Shown here piece after piece: positions 8,901-16,940 of a stretch of DNA of 64,000 bases. This DNA comes from Pseudonocardia sulfidoxydans NBRC 16205 (GTDB taxonomy: Bacteria > Actinomycetota > Actinomycetes > Mycobacteriales > Pseudonocardiaceae). Position 1 is the stretch's first letter. The number at the start of each line of letters is the position of its first letter. The stretch is from contig NZ_BJVJ01000005.1 of the NCBI RefSeq assembly GCF_007989085.1, positions 115,408-179,407 on the forward strand, read 5' to 3'. Under the pieces are notes generated by a model. That model made no database searches and was not told the DNA's origin. It saw only the letters and a program-made list of their open reading frames with translations. Position numbers and translations under genes: made by a program.

Positions 8901-8917
8901 CCATTGTCGGACAATGG
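8901..8917. promoter_or_regulatory. Palindromic operator, GntR/FCD type
   Basis: CCATTGTCGGACAATGG is a perfect 8-bp inverted repeat around one base. Its core TTGTCnGACAA fits the nGTnnnACn pattern known for FadR-type GntR regulators. It lies between the divergent lyase operon and the + strand hydrolase, so one regulator (probably the GntR gene at 6412-7107) could control both. A near copy occurs at 29865-29877. Confidence 0.7.
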
Positions 8918-9031
8918 ACAGGCAGTGCCGAACGCCAGGCCACCGCCGTGACGGCGGCCGCAACGGTGTCGTGGAGTGACGTCGTCGGTACCGGCATCGG
9001 TCCGCCCGGCGGGAGCTGTTCAATTGGGGCC

Positions 9032-9826
9032 GTGCACGTCGCGCCTGCGCTTCCGGTCCCCTCGTTCCTCTCCGCCGCCGACGGCGTGCGGCTCGCCTAC
9101 CGGGAGGTGGGCGAGGGCCGGCCGACGGTGCTGCTGCACGGGTTCTCCTCGACCGCGGTGATCAACTGGATCGCTCCCGGGCACGCGGCGGCCGTCGCGG
9201 CCACCGGGCGGCGGGTGATCCTGCCCGACCTGCGCGGGCACGGCGACAGCGACCGCAGTCACGACCCGGCCGCCTATCCGGCCGACGTCGTCACCGACGA
9301 CGTGTTCGCCCTGCTCGACCACCTGGGCCTGACCGACGGCGAGTTCGACCTCGGCGGCTACTCGCTCGGCGGCCGCACCTCGCTGCGCGCCGTGGTGCGC
9401 GGTGCCCGGCCGGGCAGGCTCGTCGTCGCCGGGATGGGCCTGGCCGGGGTGACACACATGCGCGGGCACTCGTTCGCCGACGTGTTCCTGCACGTCCTCA
9501 CCGATCCCCCGCCCGCCGACGGCACGTTCGCACCGGGCAGCGCGGAGGGGCGGATCACCGACTTCGTCGCGCGCATCGGGGCCGACCGGACGGCACTGCG
9601 GCTCACCCTGGGCACGGCCGTCGACACCCCGGCCGCCGACGTGGCCCGCGTCGACGTCCCGACGCTGGTGGTGTGCGGGGACCGCGACGACCCCGCCGAC
9701 GCCCGGGTCCTCTCAGACGTGTTGCCGCGAAGCACGTTCGCGACGGTGAAGGGCGACCACATCAGCGCGGCGAACCGTTCCGACGCACTGGGGGCGGCGA
9801 TGGCGGCGTTCCTCGGGGCTGGCTGA
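9032..9826 (+). CDS. Alpha/beta hydrolase
   Basis: The 264-residue hydrolase has LLHGFSSTAVINW, PDLRGHGDSDRS, the nucleophile elbow GGYSLGG (Ser about residue 112), the late acid in VCGDRDDPAD and His in VKGDHISA. It is transcribed divergently from the lyase operon across the operator at 8901-8917. The GTG at 9032 is the best start by alignment to the family; the nearest purine-rich stretch (GGGAG at 9011) is rather far, so the start is uncertain. It ends two bases before the convergent dehydrogenase gene. Confidence 0.8.
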   Translation: MHVAPALPVPSFLSAADGVRLAYREVGEGRPTVLLHGFSSTAVINWIAPGHAAAVAATGRRVILPDLRGHGDSDRSHDPAAYPADVVTDDVFALLDHLGLTDGEFDLGGYSLGGRTSLRAVVRGARPGRLVVAGMGLAGVTHMRGHSFADVFLHVLTDPPPADGTFAPGSAEGRITDFVARIGADRTALRLTLGTAVDTPAADVARVDVPTLVVCGDRDDPADARVLSDVLPRSTFATVKGDHISAANRSDALGAAMAAFLGAG

Positions 9827-9828
9827 GC

Positions 9829-10782
9829 TCACGTGATCGTCCGGACCGGGGCACCGGCCATGAACGCCGCGATGTCCTCGACGACCTCGCGCCAGAAGAT
9901 GGCGTACCCGCCGCGGGTGACGTAGCCCAGGTGCGGGGTGGCCAGCACGGTGGGCAGTGTGCGGAACGGGTGGTCGGCGGGCAGCGGTTCGACGTCGTAC
10001 ACGTCGAGCCCGGCCCCGGCGATGCGCTCCTCGCGCAGGGCCGTGACCAGCGCGTCCTGGTCGACGATCGGGGCCCGCGAGGTGTTCACGAGGAACGCGG
10101 ACGGCTTCATCGCGGCGAGGTCGTCGGCCCCGACCAGACCACGGCTGCGGTCGGACAGCACGAGGTGGATCGTCAGGAAGTCGGCGGCCGCGACCAGCTC
10201 GGCCTTCGACCCGGCGAGGCGCACCCCGGCGGCCGCGGCCGCGCCGGCAGTGAGGTTCTGGCTCCACGCGGCGACGTCCATCCCGAACGCCAGACCGACC
10301 TTGGCGACGAGGGAGCCGATCCGCCCCAGGCCCAGCACGCCGAGGGTGGCGCCGGCGAGGTCGGTGCCAACGGTCTGCTGCCAGCGCCCGTTGGACCGCA
10401 GGCCGGTGTTCTCGACGACGACGCTGCGCGCGAGCCCGGTGATCAGCGCCCACGTCAGCTCGACCGTGGACGTCGTGAGCCCGCCGGTGCCGCACACGAC
10501 GATCCCGCGCTGCGTGGCGGCGGCGACGTCGACCGACGCGTTGCGCATCCCCGTCGTGACCAGCAGCCGCAGGTCGGGCAGCTGCTCGAGCACGCTGCGC
10601 GGGAACGGTGTGCGCTCGCGCATGAGCACGACGGCCTCGTAGCCTGCCAGCGTCTCGACGAGGGCGCTCTCGTCGGCGATGTGGTCGGCGAAGACGTCGA
10701 CGGTCGCGTCGAGGCGCGACCAGTCGGCGGAGGTGAGCGCGACGCCCTGGTAGTCGTCGAGCACGGCACAGCGCAGCGTCAT
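9829..10782 (-). CDS. D-2-hydroxyacid dehydrogenase family protein
   Basis: The 317-residue enzyme has the NAD motif LGVLGLGRIGSLVAKVG (residues about 143-159) and the catalytic set Arg in NTSRAPIVD, Glu in LDVYDVEPLP and His in LATPHLGY. It should interconvert a 2-oxoacid and a D-2-hydroxyacid in the cytoplasm. The ATG at 10782 overlaps the stop of the IclR gene (ATGA at 10779-10782), so regulator and enzyme are co-translated. It is the last gene of the long minus block. Confidence 0.88.
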   Translation of the reverse strand: MTLRCAVLDDYQGVALTSADWSRLDATVDVFADHIADESALVETLAGYEAVVLMRERTPFPRSVLEQLPDLRLLVTTGMRNASVDVAAATQRGIVVCGTGGLTTSTVELTWALITGLARSVVVENTGLRSNGRWQQTVGTDLAGATLGVLGLGRIGSLVAKVGLAFGMDVAAWSQNLTAGAAAAAGVRLAGSKAELVAAADFLTIHLVLSDRSRGLVGADDLAAMKPSAFLVNTSRAPIVDQDALVTALREERIAGAGLDVYDVEPLPADHPFRTLPTVLATPHLGYVTRGGYAIFWREVVEDIAAFMAGAPVRTIT

Positions 10783-11561
10783 GTCTCCTCGTCCTCGTCC
10801 TTGTCCTCGTCGAGCATCGCCACCGCGTCGCGCAGCACCGTGAGGTAGCCGGTGCGCTGCTTGCGGTACCGCTCCACCGGCGCGGAGACGGTGTAGCAGC
10901 CCATCAGCATCCCGTTGCGCCACACCGGCACCGCAATGCACGCGACGCCCGCCGAGAACTCCTCGACCTCGGTGGCGTAGCCGTTGCGCGCCACCTGGGC
11001 GAGCTCCTTGGCGAACACGTCGGGGTCAGTGATCGTCCGGTCCGTCACGGCGGTGAGGGGGTGCATCGCCAGGTAGCGTTCCCGGTCGTCCGGCTCGGCG
11101 AAGGCCAGCAGCACCTTCCCGGAGGCGCGGGCGTTGGCGACGCCGCGGTAGCCGGGCCGCAGGTTGGTCACCTGCACCGCGTGCGTCCCCGACAGGTGCG
11201 CGAGCACGACGGGGTTCCCGTTGCGCCACGCCGTCAGGTAGGCACTCTCGCCGGTGTCCTCGATGATGCGCCGCAGCGGCGCGACCAGCTCGGGCGGCGG
11301 GACGGTCTGCTGGGCGTAGGCGACCGACAGCACCTCCATCGCCAGCCCGAACCGGTACTGCTTGCGCTCGTCGCGGGTGAGCAGCTTGGCGTCGACGAGG
11401 GTGTTGAGCAGGTGGTACACCGTCGGCACCGACGTGCCGAGCTCGGCGGCCATCCGGTTGACCGAGCGCTCGGCCTCGGGCAGCGACGCGATGAGCATGA
11501 GCAGCTGCGCAGCGCGCGACACCGACTGGATCCTGGTGCCGGTTCGGGTCTCGTCCGCCAT
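10779..11561 (-). CDS. IclR-family transcriptional regulator
   Basis: The 260-residue protein has an N-terminal winged helix (residues about 13-70, with SVPTVYHLLNTLVDAKLL as recognition region) and a C-terminal GAF-like effector domain (GYRGVANARASGKVLLAF; ACIAVPVWRNGMLMG). The C-terminus is very acidic (DEDKDEDEE). Such regulators control catabolic operons in response to small aromatic or keto acids. It lies 49 bases after the SDR gene and overlaps the dehydrogenase gene, and so is embedded in the operon it may control. Confidence 0.88.
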   Translation of the reverse strand: MADETRTGTRIQSVSRAAQLLMLIASLPEAERSVNRMAAELGTSVPTVYHLLNTLVDAKLLTRDERKQYRFGLAMEVLSVAYAQQTVPPPELVAPLRRIIEDTGESAYLTAWRNGNPVVLAHLSGTHAVQVTNLRPGYRGVANARASGKVLLAFAEPDDRERYLAMHPLTAVTDRTITDPDVFAKELAQVARNGYATEVEEFSAGVACIAVPVWRNGMLMGCYTVSAPVERYRKQRTGYLTVLRDAVAMLDEDKDEDEET

Positions 11562-11610
11562 GTGCCGTCCTCGTCGTGCCGTCTCGGTCGTGATCGTCGT
11601 GCGGGTGCGT

Positions 11611-12435
11611 TCAGCGGTCCGGGCTGCGGACCGAGACGCCGCCGTCGACGGGCAGTGTCGTCCCTGTGATGTAGCGGGCTTCGTCCGACACCAGGAACAG
11701 CGCGGTGTAGCCGACGTCCCAGCCGGTCCCCTCGATGCCCAGCGGGGAGGCGCCGCGGCGCTTGTCGCGCAGCGAGGGGTCCATCCCCTCGGCGGCGACC
11801 ATCGGCGTGTAGATCGGCCCGGGCAGAATCGCGTTGACGCGGATCCCTTGCGCCGCATGGTCGATCGCCATGGCCGTGGTGAGCGCGATGACGCCGCCCT
11901 TGGCCGTGGTGTAGGGGGTGAGGCCGCGCGGGCGGATCGCGGAGATCGACGACAGGTTCACGATCGCGCCGCCCCCGCCGTCGGCCATCACGGGGATGAC
12001 GGCCCGGCTGGCCGACACGACGGTGCGCAGGTTGACCGTGATGACGCGGTCCCAGTCCTCGTCGGTGGCCTGCAGGATCGTGCCCGCGCCCTCGGTGCCG
12101 ACGTTGTTGTCGAGGATGTCGATGCGGCCCCAGCGCTCGACCGCCGCCGCCGCCATCGCCTCGCAGTCCGCGGCCGAGGTGAGGTCGGCCTCGAACGCGA
12201 CGGCCTCGCCGCCCTCGGAGTCGATCCCGTCGACGGTCGCCTTCGCGGCGGCGGTGTCCCGGTCGACGACGAGCACCTTCGCGCCGTGGCGGGCGAACAG
12301 GATCGCGGCGGCCCGGCCGGTGCCGATGCCCTCGCCGCGCGAGCCGCCGCCGGTGACGATCGCGATCTTGCCGTCGAGGCGGCGCGGGTTGGGTTCGGCG
12401 TGGGGCAGGACGGCGTCCAGGCCTGGGGCGGTCAC
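11611..12435 (-). CDS. SDR-family oxidoreductase
   Basis: The 274-residue SDR has an extended glycine loop (VTGGGSRGEGIGTGRA), NNVG, catalytic Ser in LSSISA, and YTTAK. A related protein with the same unusual long glycine loop and NNVG lies at 21128-21949, so the cluster has a paralogous pair. The reaction is NAD(P)-linked alcohol/ketone interconversion on an unknown substrate. The GTG start overlaps the stop of the cyclase gene by four bases. Confidence 0.87.
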   Translation of the reverse strand: MTAPGLDAVLPHAEPNPRRLDGKIAIVTGGGSRGEGIGTGRAAAILFARHGAKVLVVDRDTAAAKATVDGIDSEGGEAVAFEADLTSAADCEAMAAAAVERWGRIDILDNNVGTEGAGTILQATDEDWDRVITVNLRTVVSASRAVIPVMADGGGGAIVNLSSISAIRPRGLTPYTTAKGGVIALTTAMAIDHAAQGIRVNAILPGPIYTPMVAAEGMDPSLRDKRRGASPLGIEGTGWDVGYTALFLVSDEARYITGTTLPVDGGVSVRSPDR

Positions 12436-13130
12436 GGGGTCTCCTCTTCCAGCACGCGCGCGATCACCGGCGCGGGGGCGCCGTCGCCACCGCGGATGGG
12501 CAGCGGCACGGCATTGATCTCGACGCGGCGTCCGACCAGCTCCTCCAGGCGCGGGCCGAGGTGCTCGACGATCAGGATGTCGCGCGGCAGCAGCGTCATG
12601 TGCACGGGATAGGGGTAGTCGGGCGGGCGGTGGGCGCCGCCGAGGTCGGGCGTCGTGGTGTCGACGCCGACCATGCTCACTCCGCGTTCGACGAGCCAGT
12701 CGGCGACGCCGTCACCCAGGTAGGGGTGGTCGCGGTAGGCGGGCGTGCCGAAGCGGCGGCCGTAGCCGAAGCAGAAGAAGACGATGTCGCCCTCGCGCAC
12801 GTCGAGGTCCATCGCCTCGATCTCGGCGCGGGTCACGGGGACGACGCCGTCGCGGCGGGCGTCGACGACGACACCCGGCCCGGTGAACGCGTCGACGGGG
12901 TACTCGTCGATCGACTTCCCGCCGGGCAGGAAGTGCAGGGCGGCGTCGACGTGGGTGCCGACGTGCGTCGACAGCGTGAGGTGGGTGATCCGCACCGCCG
13001 ACTCCGGCGGGCCGGTCTCGACGTACTGCGGGGTGACGCAGACCTGGCTCTCCGGCAGCGCGCGGGGCATCCCCTCGTACATGAGCTGGGAGAGGTCGAC
13101 CCACTCCCCCGTCCCCACGGGCCGGCTCAT
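12432..13130 (-). CDS. Cyclase family protein (kynurenine formamidase-like metal hydrolase)
   Basis: The 232-residue protein carries the family metal motif HVGTHVDAALHF (residues about 52-63) and a second conserved segment GVDTTTPDLG. This family includes kynurenine formamidase and isatin hydrolase, which open amide or lactam bonds using a divalent metal. It could hydrolyse a cyclic amide or lactone intermediate, but that is inference. ATGA overlap with the amidohydrolase gene at its start and GTGA with the SDR at its end. Confidence 0.85.
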   Translation of the reverse strand: MSRPVGTGEWVDLSQLMYEGMPRALPESQVCVTPQYVETGPPESAVRITHLTLSTHVGTHVDAALHFLPGGKSIDEYPVDAFTGPGVVVDARRDGVVPVTRAEIEAMDLDVREGDIVFFCFGYGRRFGTPAYRDHPYLGDGVADWLVERGVSMVGVDTTTPDLGGAHRPPDYPYPVHMTLLPRDILIVEHLGPRLEELVGRRVEINAVPLPIRGGDGAPAPVIARVLEEETP

Positions 13131-14032
13131 GACCCGAGCCCCAGCAGCCTCGACGCGGTGCCGCCCAGCATGGCGGTGACGTCGTCGTCGGTGACGGTCG
13201 CGCCGTGACGGGCCGCGATCTCCGGGAGGCTGCGGAAAGTGTCGACCCAGCCGTCGAGCGCCATGACCGTCGAGACGCCGGGGCAGTCGCTGCCGAAGAC
13301 GACCCGCTCCAGGCCGATGCCGTGGCGGATCTCGGCGACGCGGGCGACGAACCTGGCCTCGTCCTCCAGGAACAGGCCCTGCCACAGCGACAGCTCCAGG
13401 TAGAGGTTCGGCTTCCACCGGGCCATGTCGAGGGCGAGGTCGAAGTAGGCGCGTTGCCCGGCGTGCAGGATCACGAAGTTCACGTCGGGGAAGTCGGCGG
13501 CGGGCTCGTCGAGGTGCAGCGGGCTGCAGTAGGTGCTGACCAGCGGCGCGGCCAGCGGACCGGTGTGCGACACGACCGGCACCGAGTACTCGCGGGCGAG
13601 CTCGTAGAGCGGGCGGCACACGGGGTCGGCCGGGGAGAACCCCGAGCACGGATGCAGCTTGAGGCCCTTGGCGCCGGCGTCGAGGGCGTCCCGGAACAGC
13701 TCGGCGGCGCCCGCGCGGCGGGGGTCGACGCCGAAGAACGCGATGAAGTGGTCGGGGTCGGCGCGGGCCAGGTCGGTGGCCAGCCGGTTCTCCTCGGCGA
13801 TGGAACGGTCGCCCTCGCCGAGGCGCAGCCCGTAGTCACCGAGCAGCAGGCACGAGCGGTCGACGCCGGCCTTCTCCATCTCGGCCCGGATCTCCCCCGC
13901 CCGGACCTCGACGTCCTGGACGACGCCGTCGCCGTGGGCGTGCCCGACGGCGGTGCCGCGCGCGGCGATCTCGCGGACGCTCGTGTAGCGCTCGAAGATC
14001 GACCAGAGGTGCCGGTGCAGGTCGATGATCAT
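13127..14032 (-). CDS. Amidohydrolase family protein (Amidohydro_2 type)
   Basis: The 301-residue TIM barrel begins MIIDLHRHLW, the usual first-strand DxHxH position (here HRH). GLKLHPCSGF, SHTGP, ILHAG and GSDCPG follow in the order expected for metal-dependent hydrolases or decarboxylases related to 2-pyrone-4,6-dicarboxylate lactonase and ACMS decarboxylase. Hydrolysis of a lactone or decarboxylation of a ring-cleavage product would fit the neighbours. Its start overlaps the hydrolase stop (ATGA at 14029-14032). Confidence 0.84.
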   Translation of the reverse strand: MIIDLHRHLWSIFERYTSVREIAARGTAVGHAHGDGVVQDVEVRAGEIRAEMEKAGVDRSCLLLGDYGLRLGEGDRSIAEENRLATDLARADPDHFIAFFGVDPRRAGAAELFRDALDAGAKGLKLHPCSGFSPADPVCRPLYELAREYSVPVVSHTGPLAAPLVSTYCSPLHLDEPAADFPDVNFVILHAGQRAYFDLALDMARWKPNLYLELSLWQGLFLEDEARFVARVAEIRHGIGLERVVFGSDCPGVSTVMALDGWVDTFRSLPEIAARHGATVTDDDVTAMLGGTASRLLGLGS

Positions 14033-14733
14033 CGATCTTCCCCTTCCACCCATGCCAGATGGGCTCGTACGGCGGCGGTGAACTCGTCGGCGTTCTCCAT
14101 GAAGGCCATGTGCGGGGCGTCCAGTTCGACGAGCCGTGACGTCGGCAGCCGGGCGTCGAGGTCGCGCATGACCGCCGGCGGCGTGGAGGCGTCGACACGG
14201 CCGGCGATGCACGTCGTCGGCACGGTGATCTCGCCGAGCCGGTCGAGGACGTGGTGGGTGCCGATGGCCCGCCAGGTGTCGGCGAGGGCACCGGGGTCCA
14301 TGGCGAGCAGCCGCTGCCGCGCGTGGTCGAGGTACGGCGCGCCGGAGGCGAGCCCGTCGGCGGTGAACCAGCGGGTCATGGTGTCGTCCAGCATGCCCGC
14401 AGAACCGCGTTCCTCGGTGGCGGCGGCCCGGGCCTTCATGACGTCGGTGACGCCGTCGGGGGTGGTGCAGGCCAGCACGAGCGACCGGACGAGCCCCGGG
14501 TGGTCGAGCGCGAGGTGCATGGCGACCATGCCGCCGAGCGAGGCGCCGACGACGTCGAACGGCCCGGTCGCGTGGCCCGCGATCTCGTCGGCCATGTCGG
14601 CGAGGGTGAGCCCGGGCCGGGCGCGGTTTCGGCCGCCGTGACCGGGGAAGGTCACGGCGGCCACGTCGGGCAGGTCCAGGAACCGCGCGGCCTCGCGGTC
14701 GAGCCCGACGGGATGAAGGAAAAGGACGCTCAC
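14029..14733 (-). CDS. Alpha/beta hydrolase
   Basis: The 234-residue protein has LFLHPVG, the elbow GASLGG (Ser about residue 66), a late Asp in GRVDASTPP and His in DAPHMAF. It resembles 3-oxoadipate enol-lactonase-like hydrolases in size and motif order, but HG is replaced by HP in the oxyanion segment. The GTG at 14733 overlaps the stop of the small upstream gene. It is probably one of several C-C, ester or lactone hydrolases of this operon. Confidence 0.82.
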   Translation of the reverse strand: MSVLFLHPVGLDREAARFLDLPDVAAVTFPGHGGRNRARPGLTLADMADEIAGHATGPFDVVGASLGGMVAMHLALDHPGLVRSLVLACTTPDGVTDVMKARAAATEERGSAGMLDDTMTRWFTADGLASGAPYLDHARQRLLAMDPGALADTWRAIGTHHVLDRLGEITVPTTCIAGRVDASTPPAVMRDLDARLPTSRLVELDAPHMAFMENADEFTAAVRAHLAWVEGEDR

Positions 14734-15083
14734 TCCTGGGGCTCCCTCACTGCGTGGACCTCGTACCCGTGAGGGATCGTCGGCGTGATCTCCCGGTAGA
14801 CGTTGCGGACCATCGTCGTGAAGTGGGGCTGCAGCGTCTTGGTCCACTCGCTGGGCGGCCGGATGCGCCGGTACTCCTCGGTCTCCAGCACCTCGGGGTC
14901 GTCGAGGTCGTAGAGCGCCAGGTACTTGGGCTCGCCCTCGACGGAGACGAACCGCCGCGCGGTGAGGAACCCCGGGCACTGCTGCCGCTCCGGGAAGTGC
15001 TCCTCGGTGTACCAGCGGTTGAACTCCTCCTCGTACTGCGGGTCGATGTCGATCAGGACGAGCAGCAGGCCCTTCGCGCTCAT
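14730..15083 (-). CDS. Small dimeric alpha/beta-barrel-like protein
   Basis: The 117-residue protein (MSAKGLLLVLIDIDPQYEEEF...) has the WYTEEHFPERQQCPGF pattern seen in stress-responsive or EthD-like dimeric alpha/beta barrels, where a W/YxxEH segment follows the first strand. Related proteins sit in aromatic and terpenoid catabolic operons, sometimes as heme-free oxygenases or isomerases, often without known function. Overlaps of four bases with both neighbours place it firmly in the operon. Function unassigned. Confidence 0.7.
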   Translation of the reverse strand: MSAKGLLLVLIDIDPQYEEEFNRWYTEEHFPERQQCPGFLTARRFVSVEGEPKYLALYDLDDPEVLETEEYRRIRPPSEWTKTLQPHFTTMVRNVYREITPTIPHGYEVHAVREPQE

Positions 15084-16084
15084 GTTTCTTCCTCCCGGGA
15101 CGGTCGGACCGGCAGCGGCCCGGCCAGTGCGTAGGCGTCGCGGGTCAGGTCCATGACCGCGGCCATGTCGGTGAGCGAGGCGAGCGGCGGCTCGCCCTCG
15201 CGGACCCGGCGCAGCGCGTCGCGCACGAACACCGGGTAGTGGGGCACGTTCGTCGTGTGCGCCGTGACGTGTTCGCGGCTGCCGTCGGGCGCGACGATCT
15301 CGACGTCGGTCGGCGAGGTCGCGATGACGTAGTGGTCGCGGGCCTTGATCGAGAAGTGCAGGTCGAAGTCGGAGTGTTGCGCGGGCATCAGGTAGCCGAC
15401 CTCGGCGACGAACACCCGCCCGCCCGAGCGCAGCGTGACCAGCGAGTAGTCCTCGACGGGCAGGCCGTAGGCGGCGTTGGACATCGTCGCCGAACAGACC
15501 CACACGTCGTCGCCGAGCAGGACGCGGGCGAGGTCGATGAAGTGCACGCCGAGGTTGACCGTGCAGCCGCCGCCGGAGCGGGCGGGGTCGAGCATCCAGC
15601 CGCAGCCGGAGTCGAGGTAGCGCGTCGGCGGGCCGGCGATCCAGCGCAACGACAGGTACGACAGGTCGGTGTCGGCGAACCGCTCCCGCATGAGGGTGAG
15701 CAGCTCGGACTGGCGCCACACGAACGGCACGGCGGCGAAGACGCCGGCGTCGCGGGCGCGGTCGGCGATGTCGTGGACCTCCCGCGGGTCGAGCCCGCAG
15801 GGCTTCTCCATCGCGAACGGCACGCCGCGCTCGATCAGGGTGCGGGCGGTCGCGGCCATCTCGTCGTGCGGGCCGAGCGCGAGGACGAAGTCGGGTTGTG
15901 CGGAGTCGAGCAGTGCGGCGACCTCGGTGTGGGCGCGGACCCCGAGTCCTGTGGCGATGCGCTGCGCCGCGACGGGATCGACGTCGTGCACGGCCACGAC
16001 GTCGGCCTCCTCCCGCAGTGTGGGCAGGAACAGGTCGAGGTGCCAGTGGGCGGCCCCGGTGACCGCGATCCGCATGCGCGCCAT
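15080..16084 (-). CDS. Gfo/Idh/MocA-family oxidoreductase
   Basis: The 334-residue protein has an N-terminal Rossmann fold (MRIAVTGAAHWHLDLFLP; the usual GxGxxG is degenerate here) and the family signature EKPCGLDPREVHDIAD near residue 95. The C-terminal domain contains CTVNLGVHFIDLARVLLG, with the His expected at the active site. Members oxidise sugars, inositols or related polyols with NAD(P). Together with the isomerase-like gene at 18194 it hints that a polyol- or sugar-like moiety is processed. One-base overlap (TGATG) with the SDR upstream. Confidence 0.85.
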   Translation of the reverse strand: MARMRIAVTGAAHWHLDLFLPTLREEADVVAVHDVDPVAAQRIATGLGVRAHTEVAALLDSAQPDFVLALGPHDEMAATARTLIERGVPFAMEKPCGLDPREVHDIADRARDAGVFAAVPFVWRQSELLTLMRERFADTDLSYLSLRWIAGPPTRYLDSGCGWMLDPARSGGGCTVNLGVHFIDLARVLLGDDVWVCSATMSNAAYGLPVEDYSLVTLRSGGRVFVAEVGYLMPAQHSDFDLHFSIKARDHYVIATSPTDVEIVAPDGSREHVTAHTTNVPHYPVFVRDALRRVREGEPPLASLTDMAAVMDLTRDAYALAGPLPVRPSREEET

Positions 16085-16857
16085 CAGATCGCCCTGTTCA
16101 CGCCGCCGTCGACGACGATCGTCTGTCCGGTGACGTAGCCGGCCTGCGCCGAGCACAGGAACGCGCAGAGGTCGCCGACCTCGTCGGGCCGCCCGATCCG
16201 CCCGACCGGTATCTCGGTGCAGTGGCGGCGCAGCTGCTCGTCGAGGTCGATCCCGGCCGCGGCAGCGGCCTTGCCCTGCAGCTCGCGGAGCCGGTCGGTG
16301 AGGATCGGCCCGGGCGCGATCGTGTTGACGGTGACGCCGTCGCCGGCGTGGGTGTCGGCGACGACCTTGGCCAGCACGCTCACCCCGGCCCGGGTGGCCT
16401 CGGAGATCACGGGTCCCGGCTTGGGTTCGCGGACGCCGTAGCCGGTGAGGGCGACGACCCGCCCACGGCCGGACGCGACGAGGTGCGGCAGGGCCGCGCG
16501 CAGCAGCCGCACGGCGCTCATCAGGACCTGGCGGTGGCCGGTGTCCCAGTCGTCGTCCGCCGCCTCGGCGAAGGTGACCGCGGGCGGTGGCCCGCAGTTG
16601 ACGACGAGCACGTCGAGCCCGCCCAGCTCCCCGACGGTGGTGGCGACGAGAGCCGCGATGTCGGCGGCGCTCTCCAGGTCCGCGGCGACGTGCCCGGCCG
16701 CGCCGACGTCACGCGCGGCCGCGGCGAGGCGGCCGGGATCGCGCGAGGACACGACGACGCGCGCCCCCTCGGCGACCAGGGACGCGGCGCACGCGCTGCC
16801 GAGTCCCGAGCTCGCCGCGGTGACGAGCGCCCGGGTACCGGCCAGGCCGAGGTCCAT
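16084..16857 (-). CDS. SDR-family protein with non-canonical active site
   Basis: The 257-residue SDR has a normal cofactor loop (TAASSGLGSA), the segment NCGPPP where NNAG is usual, and a proper C-terminus (TGQTIVVDGG). In the active-site region the text reads ALTGYGV...VISEATRAGVSVLAK, so the YxxxK positions appear as I and T and the catalytic Tyr/Lys pair is missing. A small SDR group with xxxTR in place of YxxxK is known, so this may be a specialised member rather than a dead gene. ATG 16857 follows AGAGAGGA; a GTG at 16878 is possible. Confidence 0.82.
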   Translation of the reverse strand: MDLGLAGTRALVTAASSGLGSACAASLVAEGARVVVSSRDPGRLAAAARDVGAAGHVAADLESAADIAALVATTVGELGGLDVLVVNCGPPPAVTFAEAADDDWDTGHRQVLMSAVRLLRAALPHLVASGRGRVVALTGYGVREPKPGPVISEATRAGVSVLAKVVADTHAGDGVTVNTIAPGPILTDRLRELQGKAAAAAGIDLDEQLRRHCTEIPVGRIGRPDEVGDLCAFLCSAQAGYVTGQTIVVDGGVNRAI

Positions 16858-16884
16858 CGCGTCCTCTCTCGTTGTCACAGCAGG

Positions 16885-16931
16885 GGTCCGGGCCGCCGCG
16901 GTGGGGTCGACGGCACCGCGGCGCCCGGACC
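16885..16931 (-). terminator. Hairpin downstream of the solute-binding protein gene
   Basis: GGTCCGGGC-C-GCCGCGGTG (16885-16903) is complementary to CACCGCGGCGCCCGGACC (16914-16931) with one bulged base, leaving a 10-base loop. It starts 10 bases after the stop of the ABC solute-binding protein gene and precedes the SDR gene. It probably attenuates or ends transcription between the two halves of the block. No T-run is visible. Confidence 0.6.
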
Positions 16932-16940
16932 GTCACGGGG

